64,000 bases of DNA, taken from NCBI RefSeq assembly GCF_001661265.1, contig NW_017567011.1, positions 124,001 through 188,000 on the forward strand, read 5' to 3'. The notes beneath the pieces are model-generated. The model saw only the letters and a list, made by a program, of their open reading frames with translations. It searched no databases and had not been told where the DNA came from. Shown here in pieces: positions 8,998 to 19,114 of the stretch. Numbering within the stretch: the first letter of the stretch is position 1; each line of letters opens with the position of its first letter. The position numbers and the translations under genes are program-made. This DNA is from Saitoella complicata NRRL Y-17804 (lineage: Eukaryota; Ascomycota; Saitoellomycetes; Saitoellales; Saitoellaceae).

Positions 8998-11370
8998 GAC
9001 TACCCTGTCCGTTTGGTTGGCGATCGAGGCCTGTAACGTCGACTCCGGTTCTCTCTTCCTACCCTTCTCAGCCTAGCCAGGGCACAGTCGCACCTGCCAG
9101 TTTAAGCTTAACCCGCATAAAGGTTCATGGAAGCCAACTCGAAGCCAACCTTGCTTGCGAGCTTGCGAATTGTAAGGGTCTCACAAATGGGAAAATGACG
9201 TGTCAATCGGAAATTGTGCAGGGACTTCTCCTTCCGAGAGATTTCTAGACTGTGGTGCGAGAGCGGAAGGGGGGCAGACCAACGGGACAAAGAAGGTTCC
9301 GGCTGGGGAGCAATTGAGGGAGAGTGAGGCTCGGCTTGGGATGTTATCAATGATACTGTAACCCAAAGAAGGTCATAGCGGCCTACGTAAGGCCGCAATT
9401 CGTCACTCAGGCGTCCGAAGTTCCCCAGCGGCACTTTACGTGTGCCTGCTTACATACGACACGAATACGGCAACCCGTTCCCATGACCCATAGTTACGGT
9501 TTAAGCTTAAGCCCACAAATTCACGATCCCGCCTTAAGCTCAAGTTCCTTGTTTCTCCTACATACCCCTCTTTGTCTTCGATTTCCACGAACTGAGGGGT
9601 TCCCGCCTCAAAGCCATGCCGGAGGCTTAGAGCCAAGAGAAAATGTGGGTAAACTCACGAGGTCTTTATCGTAGGCTGCCATTCCTTCAGAAAGTGTTGA
9701 GACTCGGCATAGGATGCCAAGCTTCTCTGGCTATGGCCAAGATAAGCATAACACTCCATGGGTACAGCCAAGCATTCCAAGCCTCACCTTAAGGCCTCAC
9801 GGCACAATCGCGATCAGCCGCCCTTAAACCTTAATCTTAATTCGAGTTTATATCTTTTGCACTTTAACCGCGATCGCAACGCGGGCATTTAGAGTTAACG
9901 TTGCATTGCGCTTGCGAGATTGAGGAAGTGATCTGCGCGTCTGAGCTGAGTGAGGTCAGGGTGATCGGCAATCCTCGGCCCGGTCGGTACGAGGTCGAAC
10001 AAACTTCCCTCGATGTTCGAGCGGAATCAGGAGGCCATATGGCAATGAAACAACAGGATAATGATGGGTGTGTGAGTGTAATCAACGTTTGTCATCTCCT
10101 TACCAGTCAGACTCCATTCATCCGATCGAGTGGAGGTGCGCCTTGGCTGTCCTGGCTGTAGGCTTACTCATCTCTCGGCTTTACGCGGAAGCTGGAGCTG
10201 CGCGGGCTTTAGTGGGCTTTGTCCCCTAAAACCAAGCAAAAAATTGATGTCGCAATTCGATCGCTCGGCACGAACGGGGCTTCTCTTTCGTAGCCGTAGC
10301 CGTATCCGCTTCCGCTTCTGCTTAGATCTGCGAAGTGCTGTGCTTGCTGCGCTTTGCCTCCTCCACGGGTCCCGTGAATAAGAACTGACTAAGAAACACC
10401 TTATTTCCGTATCATGTCATTCCGCCGTCCCGCGTGCTGCTTACAAACAACGCTCCTGGGGCCGCAGCTGCTGCGACAAGCTCGACGTTAAGGCGGAGTA
10501 TTTGATTCGTTGGACATCTCTGCGCGTCGCTGCCATGCATTTTGCATGTTTTGTGTGAGCCATGGTATATGGATCATGATCCATGGGGAGGGACGCAGGG
10601 GCGCGGGCGCCGAGGATTAAGCTTGATTCTCCGCCCCGCGGCTCCATGTCAGATTTAGCCTTTTCGCTTACTCAGCATAGAAACCTTCTTTTGCCGCTCA
10701 CAGGTCCGTTGCTGACGCGTTCGGTGGTGTGATGCCCCATGGTCGTGTCGCACGGTCCGATGGCTCAGCGGAGGATTGTAAAGGACCGACGGAGTAACGT
10801 AGAAACGAAGGCCGTTTCATGACGGTAAACCTTCTCGGCGGATGCGATAGCCCAGATCCGGTGGACCAAACCAGTCTCTAGCGCGAATTTGTGGAAATAA
10901 GAGTGACGAGTCACCGCCATCGCAGGGAGCATGCCCCGGGCCCGGCTATCTCGGCACCCAGCACGGAACGAGCGGGTAGTAAACAGGGTCCTCTGATTCC
11001 TGGACCTTGAGCCTCAAAGGACCTCGTGAAGCGTAGGCGACGAGTCCATCACACTCCACACGCCAGCGTCATCTTCATCTTCATCGACATCTTCATCCCC
11101 TTCCCCCCGGCAGAACTGGATCTAGAACGGGCTTCGTTGCGCAACACGTGTGGTTCATTTTTCGTTTAGAGTTTTCCGCGGCGCATCCACCTAAATCTAG
11201 CTTAAGCGCCTGCCTGTCTGCCCGTCCGCCCTAGCCAAACCTTCAACTGGCAAGAACTGCCCGAATCCCCGGAGGCAAATTCTACTCCTAACCAACCACG
11301 CACCACCATAGCATAGCATACATCCAGCATACACCGACTGTAATCACCACGGCCTCCATCTATCATATCT
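8998..11370. promoter_or_regulatory. 2.4-kb gene-free region upstream of the WOPR gene
   Basis: No conserved coding frame or RNA gene is seen over almost 2.4 kb, the longest such stretch in the window. It lies between the divergent THG1 and the WOPR regulator. Long promoters are usual for WOPR master regulators. Repeated TTAAGCTT-type palindromes occur at 9101-9111, 9500-9510 and 10617-10624, with related AGCTTAAGC at 11199-11207. Near the start codon is a pyrimidine-rich stretch (about 11060-11110). Confidence 0.5.
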
Positions 11371-13116
11371 ATGGAGACATATTACGGCCACGTACATACC
11401 CCAACGGATGCGATCATCCTCTTCGAGGCATGTCGTATCGGGGTCCTCCCCCGCGTCCAACGCCGCCTTTCCGAGAAGGAAAGAGCGAGTATCAGATCCG
11501 GTTCCGTCTTCGTCTGGGATGAGCGAGAAGCAGGTATGAGACGCTGGACGGACGGCAAGTCCTGGAGCGCAAGTCGAGTTGCTGGCTCGTTTTTGACGTA
11601 TCGCGAGATGGAGGGAAAGCGTCTTCCGTCAGCAAATGGAAACGGAAAAGGTTCATCGGGTGAGGACTCGGGTGGTGAAGGCGATCCGAACGATGACGGG
11701 AATCCCGGCACTTTTCGGTATAAGCCGGATGGGTTGATGAAGCAGTCATTTTCCATCACGACATCGATGGGACAGAAGCTGCATCTTATCTCTTACTACG
11801 CCCGCTCACATCCTTCGTCTTCTACGCTGCAACAGCCATCGAACGATCCCGCTCTCAAGGGTGTTCGCATCCCTGTCGGCATGTACCCAGACGCTTCCCT
11901 CGGCGAGACCATCGCGCTCAACGCACCCTCCCCTCCACCAGGCATGTACCCAGCCTGGAACGGACACCCTCATCAGGCTCCCTATCCTCATCACCCTCAA
12001 CCACCTCTTCACATGGCCGGTGGCCCCATGCACCACATGCCACCCCATCCTCATCACCATCCTCATGCGTACTCCCCCTACGCACGTCCCCCGCCTCCAC
12101 CCATGCAGCAAGAAGTCCCGTCGGCACCGACCTATGTCCGTCGTCCGACCCTGAACGGCGGCAACGGAGTTAACTCCCCTCAACAATCTTTCCGTGGTCC
12201 GCCGGGTGCGGGTGACCGGCCCATTATGAACTCTCCTCAACAACCGTATCAGCAGGCGCTGCCGCAGGTGCATACACCTCAAGCACAGCATCAGCGTCCT
12301 TCGATGCCGACGCCGTCGCCACCGGGCCAGCATGTTCAGGCTCATCAGCACCAACACCAGCAGCAACACCAGCAGCAACACCAGCAGCAACACCAGCAGC
12401 AACACCAGCAGCAACACCAGCAGCAACACCAGCAGCAACACCAGCAGCAACACCAGCAGCAACACCAGCAGCAACACCAGCAGCAAGGACCACCTTCTTC
12501 TGCATCTGCGAACGCATATGCCTCCCGTGGCCGCTGGCCGCCCTCTCCGCCCATGGCCATGTCCGGCCCTCCTCCTCCTGCTCCTTCCTCTGTCCCTCAG
12601 CAAGGCCCAGGTGGACCAGGTGGTGACTATGGACGCGCGCGTACTCCTCCTCGGGACGAGCGTGCGTTCGAGCCGGCACCATTGCAGGTATCGCCGAGGG
12701 GTGTACCGCCTGCCCCGCATCACGGACATTCAACTCCTGGTCGCCAGCATGTGCAGGAAAGAGGACAGGAGAGGGGCAGGGAGATGGATGGGAGGCAGGA
12801 GAGGGAGTTGCCGGGAATTGCGGGAGTTGCTGCGTCTGCTTATGAGTCTAACAACGTTGCGAACGGTAACCCTAACGCCGCCCCAAACGGTAACGGGGCT
12901 CCGGTGCCTCATGGTAACGGACAACCAGCGATGTCGACCGCGCCTGGAACGCCTGGCTCTGCTGCCTCTGTCGCCACGATTGGTGGTCCCTCGGGTGTTG
13001 TCGAGAGTGGACAGGGACCCGTGGGGTTGCCTTCCCTCGATATTCCTGTTGAGAAGATGAGATGGACGGAGGATGGTAGGGTCCTCGATGTGCTCCGTGC
13101 GAGCTTGAAACTCTGA
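11371..13116 (+). CDS. WOPR-domain transcription regulator (Gti1/Pac2 family)
   Basis: A single exon of 581 residues. WOPR proteins are fungal DNA-binding master regulators of morphology, sporulation and virulence (Wor1, Ryp1, Sge1, Gti1/Pac2). The first half of the domain is residues 2-85, starting TYYGHVHTPTDAIILFEACR and including RRWTDGKSWSASRV and FLTYREME; the second half is about 113-145 (FRYKPDGLMKQSFSIT and LHLISYYA). The rest is disordered: P/H/M-rich to about 320, a Q/H tract at about 329-372 encoded by eleven perfect 12-bp repeats, then P/G/Q-rich sequence. It ends IPVEKMRWTEDGRVLDVLR, a conserved-looking patch. Whether it is the Gti1/Pac2 or the Wor1/Ryp1/Sge1 branch cannot be settled by eye. 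Confidence 0.92.
   Translation: METYYGHVHTPTDAIILFEACRIGVLPRVQRRLSEKERASIRSGSVFVWDEREAGMRRWTDGKSWSASRVAGSFLTYREMEGKRLPSANGNGKGSSGEDSGGEGDPNDDGNPGTFRYKPDGLMKQSFSITTSMGQKLHLISYYARSHPSSSTLQQPSNDPALKGVRIPVGMYPDASLGETIALNAPSPPPGMYPAWNGHPHQAPYPHHPQPPLHMAGGPMHHMPPHPHHHPHAYSPYARPPPPPMQQEVPSAPTYVRRPTLNGGNGVNSPQQSFRGPPGAGDRPIMNSPQQPYQQALPQVHTPQAQHQRPSMPTPSPPGQHVQAHQHQHQQQHQQQHQQQHQQQHQQQHQQQHQQQHQQQHQQQHQQQHQQQGPPSSASANAYASRGRWPPSPPMAMSGPPPPAPSSVPQQGPGGPGGDYGRARTPPRDERAFEPAPLQVSPRGVPPAPHHGHSTPGRQHVQERGQERGREMDGRQERELPGIAGVAASAYESNNVANGNPNAAPNGNGAPVPHGNGQPAMSTAPGTPGSAASVATIGGPSGVVESGQGPVGLPSLDIPVEKMRWTEDGRVLDVLRASLKL
12355..12486 (+). repeat. 12-bp coding minisatellite, 11 perfect units
   Basis: The unit CACCAGCAGCAA is repeated eleven times without a mismatch and encodes (HQQQ)n in the WOPR protein. 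Identity at the DNA level, including synonymous positions, shows recent expansion or homogenisation. Confidence 0.95.
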
Positions 13117-13525
13117 ACGTGAATGTGAATGAACAGTGATGTGATGTACGGTACGATAGCGTTTGGTTATTTGTGATTCAAGGAATTTCTAGACGGGCAG
13201 GGCCTAGGACGCGTATGGGATGGGTTCTTTTGTGATTTTTGTGTTTTGTTTAGGGTTAGACGCAGGCGCTTTTGGTGTATGCTTTCTCTTTGGATTGGCT
13301 TTGTGAATTGAATGGTTTCGTATTGACTGCTGCTGCTGTTGTTTGTGGTCCTCATCATTTGTATGGGTCTGTCTTGTATGCCGAGCTTGAGGTAAATCTA
13401 CATTGTCAAGAGTTGATAGACGGTACAGAACGAGGGAAATGAAAAGTAAACATTGACGAAAAGAGTCTTCAATCAAATGTCGTTGCAAAATCCTCGAAAA
13501 ACATCACCGAGTAACCCGCCGTTCA
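13117..13525. other. Convergent intergenic region
   Basis: About 0.4 kb between the WOPR gene and the minus-strand protease remnant. It should hold the WOPR 3' UTR. No other feature is seen. Confidence 0.5.
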
Positions 13526-14862
13526 CTACTGTCCCTCGATTGTTGGATGAACCGCCTGTGCAAACCACATCTCCTTCTTATCCTGGTCAATAGCAACATA
13601 CGCATACTTCAAAAACGAATGACCGAGAATGAACGTCGAACGCCCCAAATAATCAAACGCCGGCATCACACTTGGATCCTCGAACTCCGTCAGCACACTT
13701 AAAGACATATTTGTCGTTTGGCGCCAGCCTAAGAAACTCAGTGAACGGGATGCCGATCCACGTCTTGCCGTTGTCGAAGGAGAATTCGACACGACGATCC
13801 TTTTTCTTTTCGAGGTACTGTTGACAGTGGTAGATGTACCCTATATGGCTGTTAGGTGTATCACCGCGGTCGAAATCGAGGTTCATGGCCTCTTGGATTT
13901 CTAGGGCGATACCCGAGTGAAGAACCATTCCGGGATGGGTAGTAGATATGAAGACTCTGAATGGACCTTCCACACGTTGAACAAGATTTTGAAGTTCACC
14001 TGATCAGGATTGATGTCCCAGAGTTCCCTGTTGCCCGTCACCTTCATTTTGGTAATAGCAACAACGTTCTCGATATGTTTCGTCTTCATCTTACCCTTTC
14101 GCATTTTTGTGGCTTGACGGCGAGCGTGCTCTTGTTCAGTTTGGTGTAACCAATGCCATCAAAGAGGACCTCGCCATGGTATTGGCCAAGATTGAGGCGG
14201 AAGAAGCAACCTCCGATCAAGCCTTGTTCGTAAAGCTGATCAACAAAAGTCGGATAGTGCCAACCATCGGTAGCTTCGTGCGGTTCCAGTCTCAAACCAA
14301 GAGTACTTACTCTGATCCCGGGCATTATGTAAGGGTACCCGAACGTGACATTATACAACTCCAGGTCAAGACCCAAGGTGAAGGTCTCCTTAGCTCACAC
14401 GTCCTCAGCGATAACATCGTTGCCTCAGTTCATCCACAGTTGTTTATGCTGGATTTCCCCATAGGATGAGGAGCTATAGTTGTTGTAGACCCCAGGGTAA
14501 GAGCATGCTCCTGTATCACAGAGCTCTGGGGTTGGAGCCTCAACCCATGTGTGCGCAGAATGGGTGCTGACCAACATGTGCACTTCTGTGGAGGGGTACC
14601 GATGTACACCCGGACGTCCAGTGACTCTGTGCGGGTTGCTCACTTTTCGTGTAAGATTAATCTTTGTGGAGCGCCAAAGGGTCGTGTACCGCATATTTCT
14701 CTGAACCGTGCGCAACATTCGAGTCCGGGGCGGGGCGTGCTTGTGTAGGGAGAGCGAAAGACTCTTGCTGTTTGTGGGGAGATCTCGGCGAAATTCGGTC
14801 GGGGATGCTCCAAGAGCCGGAAGGAAAGCAGCAAGAGCAGCGGCGGCGATAGCAAGCTTCAT
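13526..14862 (-). pseudogene. Decayed secreted aspartic protease (pepsin family A1)
   Basis: Minus-strand pieces in all three frames line up in order with a pepsin-like protease: a signal peptide (MKLAIAAAALAAFLPALG), a VYIGTPPQ strand, SAHTWVEAPTPELC, TFVDQLYEQGLIGG, GEVLFDGI, RVEFSFDNGKTW, and a C-terminal LGRSTFILGHSFLKYAYVA. Frame changes occur at several points with no room for introns, and there are in-frame stops. The catalytic motifs are also lost: where DTGS and D[ST]GTT are expected the sequence reads STHS and HSGIA, and the GDSFL position is GHSFL. This is an inactive remnant, although local reading frames are still long, so decay is not very old. An expressed truncated product cannot be excluded. 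Confidence 0.8.
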
Positions 14863-15266
14863 GACGGCAAAGCCGGTCAGGACGGCCGGTTACAGACAGA
14901 TGCTAGGATTGGAGAACTATGGGCGCCTTGACAAATGTTCGGGTTGCTCCCGTGACGAGCTCTGCTCCGCGCTAGTCGAAGTATCAAGTTTGCCGCAAAA
15001 GGAAATTCCCCTAGCGTGATGACGCACATGACTGATCCCGTCAGGTTCGAGAATCAAGTGCAAGACGTGATTCGGACCTGCTGATATGTCTGCTGACGAT
15101 AGGTCGGTGCACCTTGTCGCCCAATGCGGCGGAGTATGTGCTTTGCATGGTAATTCTGCAATCATACAACCGCCGTGAACAGACGAGATCTCCAAATGAG
15201 CCTCTCCACTGCTTGATAGTCGTCATATACTTGATGATCCAACCAGTTCCAACACGTCACACATCC
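14863..15266. other. Intergenic region upstream of the protease remnant
   Basis: About 0.4 kb between the start of the decayed protease and the stop codon of the ATL gene, both on the minus strand. No feature is recognisable. Confidence 0.5.
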
Positions 15267-15709
15267 TCAATCCAAATCGACCACCTCCGGAAACCACCCA
15301 TACACCCCCAAACTAACCTTCCCCCCTCCACCCCCCTCAAACCTCTCATCCATCCCCACATCAACGACCTCCACCCCTTCCTCCCTCAATATCGCAGCTT
15401 GCTCACGTGCGCCCTCCATCCGCTCCCGTGGCGAGATCTTCCCGGAGGAGGAGATGACGCGGTGCCAGGGGACGTCGGCTTGGTCTGCGGGGAGGTATTT
15501 GAGGGCTTGGCCCACTTGACGGGAGTTGCGGGGGGCGTCGATGAGTTTTGCTATGTGGCCTAGGTATCCAAAAGCTCTAGTTCAGCAGGGAAGACTCGAG
15601 AATGGGCTTGGATGCGAACCGTACCGTATGTAGTGACTCGACCGTATGGGATCAATCGGACACAGGTATAAACTGCGTCATAAAACGCCTCAGCTTCAGG
15701 CGTGGCCAT
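15267..15709 (-). CDS. atl1: Alkyltransferase-like protein (ATL)
   Basis: Exons 15625-15709 and 15267-15559 on the minus strand encode 125 residues. ATL proteins resemble the DNA-binding domain of O6-alkylguanine-DNA alkyltransferase but lack the alkyl-accepting Cys; they flag bulky O6-alkylguanine for nucleotide excision repair. The hallmark is PWHRVISSSGKIS, with Trp in place of the Cys of PCHRV. Also present are the Tyr-flip region (RLIPYGRVTTYG), the Arg-finger helix (APRNSRQVGQAL) and PADQADVPWHRV. The intron (15560-15624, GTACGG donor) falls in the TYGHIA codon for Gly, giving the family sequence exactly. The length fits fission yeast Atl1 (108 residues). Confidence 0.92.
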
Positions 15710-15762
15710 TCTAGGGTCAATAACCGAACGCTCTATCAAGACTTTCTCGAATTGCTCCCCTT

Positions 15763-15818
15763 GACCTTCAGACCTTCAGAGCTTCAGACCTTCAGAGCTT
15801 CAGACCTTCAGACCTTCA
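15763..15818 (+). repeat. 8-bp tandem repeat, 7 units
   Basis: Seven copies of GACCTTCA, two of them variants GAGCTTCA, lie between the ATL start codon (15709) and the light-chain start codon (15973), within their shared promoter region. Confidence 0.9.
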
Positions 15819-15972
15819 GATATCAGCGGCTTCGGTCCCCATGCACCAGCCACAACATACGTGCACCGCCATCTGTTTACCCGCGATATCACCCTCAGGC
15901 TCCCCCTCCCCCTCCACCTCCACCACCTCCCTACTCTACTCATCCCACCCCACCATATAAGTATAACCACCG

Positions 15973-16606
15973 ATGCCCTCAGAGTTGACACCCCGCCGTC
16001 TCCCACAAACCGCAATGCGTCCAGGAAACCGGAACCACCTCCGCCGCGCAACATCCGGTGCTTTCCACCGTCTCTCGCCGACACAAGCACAAGAACTGAA
16101 AGAGTCGTTTAATTTGTTGGATAAGGATGGAGATGGGGTTGTCGAGATGGAGGATTTGAGGGCTATGCTCGTCTCACTTGGTATGTCCCCTTTTCCCACT
16201 GTGGGTGTGTGAGGGTGTGTGCTGACATGAGTGGGGAACAGGTCAAAACCCGAATGAGCCCCAGTTGAAGGATATGCTAGACGAAATGCCCTCCCCCCTA
16301 AACTTCGCCGCATACCTAACCTTCATGTCCTCCCACCTCCTCGAGATATCCTCCCGCGACGACCTCCTCGCAGCATTCAGCACGTTCGACGAATCCAACA
16401 CGCCCGCGCTTACGGCTCCTGTCACCCTCCTCATGGAAGCGTTGGTGGAGGAAGGGATGGGGAGGGATGAGGTGGAGAGGGGGATGAAGGGTTTTGTGGA
16501 GAAGAGGGGGGTTGGAGGGGGTAGGGAGGGGGTTTTCCATTATGGGAGGTGGGTTGATGCGTTGAAGGGGAATGAGGGGAGGCCGGGGAGTGAGGGGAGT
16601 CAGTAA
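15973..16606 (+). CDS. rlc1: Myosin II regulatory light chain
   Basis: Exons 15973-16180 and 16242-16606 encode 190 residues. Regulatory light chains bind the myosin II neck and act in the cytokinetic ring. The N-terminal RRATSGAF matches the phosphorylated RATSNVF site of myosin light chains (Thr27/Ser28 here). The first EF-hand loop, DKDGDGVVEMED, is canonical; the following SLGQNPNE and SPLNFAAYLTFMSS match the RLC pattern PGPINFTMFLTMF. Later EF-hands are degenerate, as in RLCs. Calmodulin and centrin are less likely because only one loop is canonical. A Met at 16015 could be an alternative start. The intron interrupts the Gly codon of SLGQN. Confidence 0.88.
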
Positions 16607-16807
16607 ACCGACGCAAGTATTGCGAGGTTTGCACGTTTGCAGAGGCGCTACTTTGTGAGTGGAGGTGATACACATGTTTTTTCTTTTCTATTGATACCCT
16701 GATTAACGAAGACGCGTTTTCGTACGTCCATGATGAAGACAAAATCGATCACGCGTTCAAATAGCCCATTTCACCATCATTCTCCACGTCCTTTTCACGT
16801 CACACAC

Positions 16808-17343
16808 CTACTCCACAATCAACTCAGAACACGCCCAATCCTCATACGACCCATCCGGCAAATATCTCCTCACCAACAACGGAATCTTCTTCTGACTCAA
16901 CTCCTTCATCGCAATCTGCAACGGATCCGTCTCCCCCTCCAAATCCACAAGCACAGGCGCGTTCATACTAATCTGCAAGGCCCTCGTTCCCAACAACCGT
17001 GCTTTCTCGTATTTGGTCATGTATGGGGTCGTTGTTCGCTTCTCTTTGGGTACGGCTTTACCCGCTTTGCGGCCGGAGACTGTCGCGGTTGCGGCGACGT
17101 CGCCGCCGGCGGAGGCTATAACTTCGGTGTGGGGGTTGACGGGGTCTTGGCCGTTGGGGGCGTGTGCGTCTGTTTCGCCTTCGCGGGGTGCGTCTTGGAG
17201 GAGGTTGTCTTGGTCTACGTAGTCGTAGTTGTCTGCGTCGAAGGTCTCTTCGTAGCCGCCGAAGCTATCCCATCATTAGCCCGCCGTCATGACAGGAAGA
17301 GAAGGGAAGAAGCGCACTGGTCATCGTCTCCGTAGTCTGACAT
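16808..17343 (-). CDS. RPB6: RNA polymerase I/II/III shared subunit RPB6 (RPABC2)
   Basis: Exons 17318-17343 and 16808-17264 on the minus strand encode 160 residues, close to yeast Rpb6 (155). The C-terminal core is nearly invariant: [58 protein letters not shown] and [10 protein letters not shown]. The N-terminus is the usual acidic tail (MSDYGDDD... [15 protein letters not shown]). The intron has an unusual GTGCGC donor and TAATGA-type branch; its exact edges are inferred from frame. It shares a 155-bp promoter with TFIIIA. Confidence 0.93.
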
Positions 17344-17498
17344 TGTGGGGATGTATGCTGTTTCTTTGGAGGTTAGGAGTGCCAAAACTTACGATGCAGG
17401 CCAACGCGCGCCCCTTGGATTCCAGTGGCCACCTGCATCCTCCCTTATAAATGTGTTGTGAAGGTAGGAAGAACGGTGAAGGGTGTCGACTCGCTGCA
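17344..17498. promoter_or_regulatory. Bidirectional RPB6/TFIIIA promoter
   Basis: Only 155 bp separate the start codons of RPB6 (minus) and TFIIIA (plus). A TATAAAT element lies at 17446-17452, about 50 bp before the TFIIIA start. Confidence 0.6.
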
Positions 17499-18970
17499 AT
17501 GGGGGCTCTGAGCCAGCACAGTATGCAGGACTGGCTGATGACCAATCCGTTGAAGAGGAAGTGGGTTCCCGTTGCCGTTGGCCATGGAGGTGCGTTTCGT
17601 TGTGCAGTTGCAATTGGCTGCGTGTCTGGTTGTTGACTTCGTCCTTGACAGACCAGGAATACATCCCTAACCTCGACATGCTCCAATCCGAGCCCTTAGA
17701 AGAATACCTCCAACCAGAAGTTCTGGAACCCTCAGAACCTCCCACCGAACCCGAACCAAAACGCCAGAAAGGCGTCCGACCAAACAAATACCACTGCACC
17801 TTCGAAAGCTGCGACAAATCTTACAACCGCCCCTGTCGTCTCCAAGAACACCTCCGCTCCCACACCGGCGACCGTCCCTTCAGCTGTGACTGGCCCGGCT
17901 GCGACAAAACCTTCTTACGTGACGCACACCTCCAAGTCCACCGCCGCTCCCACACAAAAGACAAACCCTTCAAATGTCCGCACGAAGGGTGCGACTCGTC
18001 TTTTGCGCTAAACCAACACTTGAAGCGACACCTCATGACACACGAAGCACCGAAGCCTTATAAATGCACAGAGTACCCACCATGCGAGGTGAGCTTCGCC
18101 AAGAACTTTCAATTGAGGAAACATGTTGCGGAGGTGCATACGCATAAACATCCCTTCCTATGTCCGCACGCACCGGGATGTCCTGCGTCTTTCCCGACCC
18201 GCTCAAAACTCAACGCACACATCGCCCGCGCACACTCCCCCCTCCCCCAATACTTCTGCGCTCACCCCTCTTGCCCCGCCTCTTCCGAGGGATTTAAGAG
18301 TTGGTCCGCGCTGCAGAAACATGTCAAGGAAGAACATGTTCCAACGTGTCACTACGAAGGTTGTGGGAGGTCATTCGCGAGTCGGAAACAGTTGAATGCG
18401 CATCTTGTTACGCATGAGACGAGTGTGGAGGAGAGGAGGAGGTTTGCCTGTACCGTCGAAGGATGTAACAAGCGCTTCACACGGGCTTTCGCACTCGATA
18501 AACACGTCCGGACCGTCCACGAAGACGAACGGCCATTCGTCTGTTCCCATCCCGGCTGCACCGAAGCATACGGTCATAAACGTCTCCTCCAACGTCACAT
18601 CAAACGCGTCCACGAACACGAACACGATCCAGACCCGACACCGTCACCCAAGGGCAAGCAGAAATCGAAGGATAAGCAGGGCCTTGTGGGACAGTTGACT
18701 GGAGCGGGGTATGTGGAGACGAGGAAGATTGGGTGTGTTGTTGAGGGATGTGAGTTTAGGTTTTTGAGGGTGTATGATTTGAGGAGGCATGTTGGGAGTG
18801 TGCATCCGGGGGTTGTGATGGAGGGTGATGATGACGAGCTGGAGCTGGATGAGGATGAGGATGAGGACGAGGATGAGGATGAGGCGGAGCCTGAGTTGCC
18901 TGACGATGATGAGGATGAGGATGAGGAAGAGTTTTTGGAAGACATGGAGGAAGGCGAAGAGGAGATTTAA
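17499..18970 (+). CDS. Transcription factor IIIA (10 C2H2 zinc fingers)
   Basis: Exons 17499-17589 and 17652-18970 encode about 469 residues. TFIIIA binds the internal control region of 5S rRNA genes and recruits TFIIIC/Pol III. Ten C2H2 fingers can be counted, from YHCTFESCDKSYNRPCRLQEH to a last one (IGCVVEGCEF...VYDLRRHVGSVH) set apart by a basic linker of about 40 residues, as in fission yeast Sfc2. Finger 6 has an enlarged loop. The C-terminus is an almost pure D/E tail of about 60 residues. Start choice: ATGs at 17499, 17523 and 17538 are in frame; 17499 is the first after the TATA box. The exon 1 junction (G|GTGCGT...GACAG|AC) is inferred. Confidence 0.88.
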
Positions 18971-19114
18971 AGTGATCATTCTTGGGTTTCTGGAGACCAT
19001 ATTCTTTTCGTTTTTGGGTGCATCTAATGCTGGCCATTGACATCATTCACCATATCATAGAATATATCCCCCATCTCTATCTCTACACATTCCCATCCCT
19101 TATCACTTGCCCCT

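Noticed and set aside
10740-10800. Sequence resembling the start of a tRNA (GTCCGATGGCTCAGCGG)
   Set aside because: No matching acceptor arm, anticodon stem or T-arm follows; it does not fold as a tRNA.
11806-12733. Long open frames on the minus strand opposite the WOPR gene (307 and 169 codons)
   Set aside because: They arise from the repetitive CAG/CAC composition of the sense gene and read as L/V or A/G/V repeats with no domain; the plus-strand frame carries the WOPR domain.
17451-17498. Earlier ATG for TFIIIA at 17451
   Set aside because: This ATG overlaps the TATAAAT element, so it would lie upstream of the transcription start; 17499 or later is preferred.
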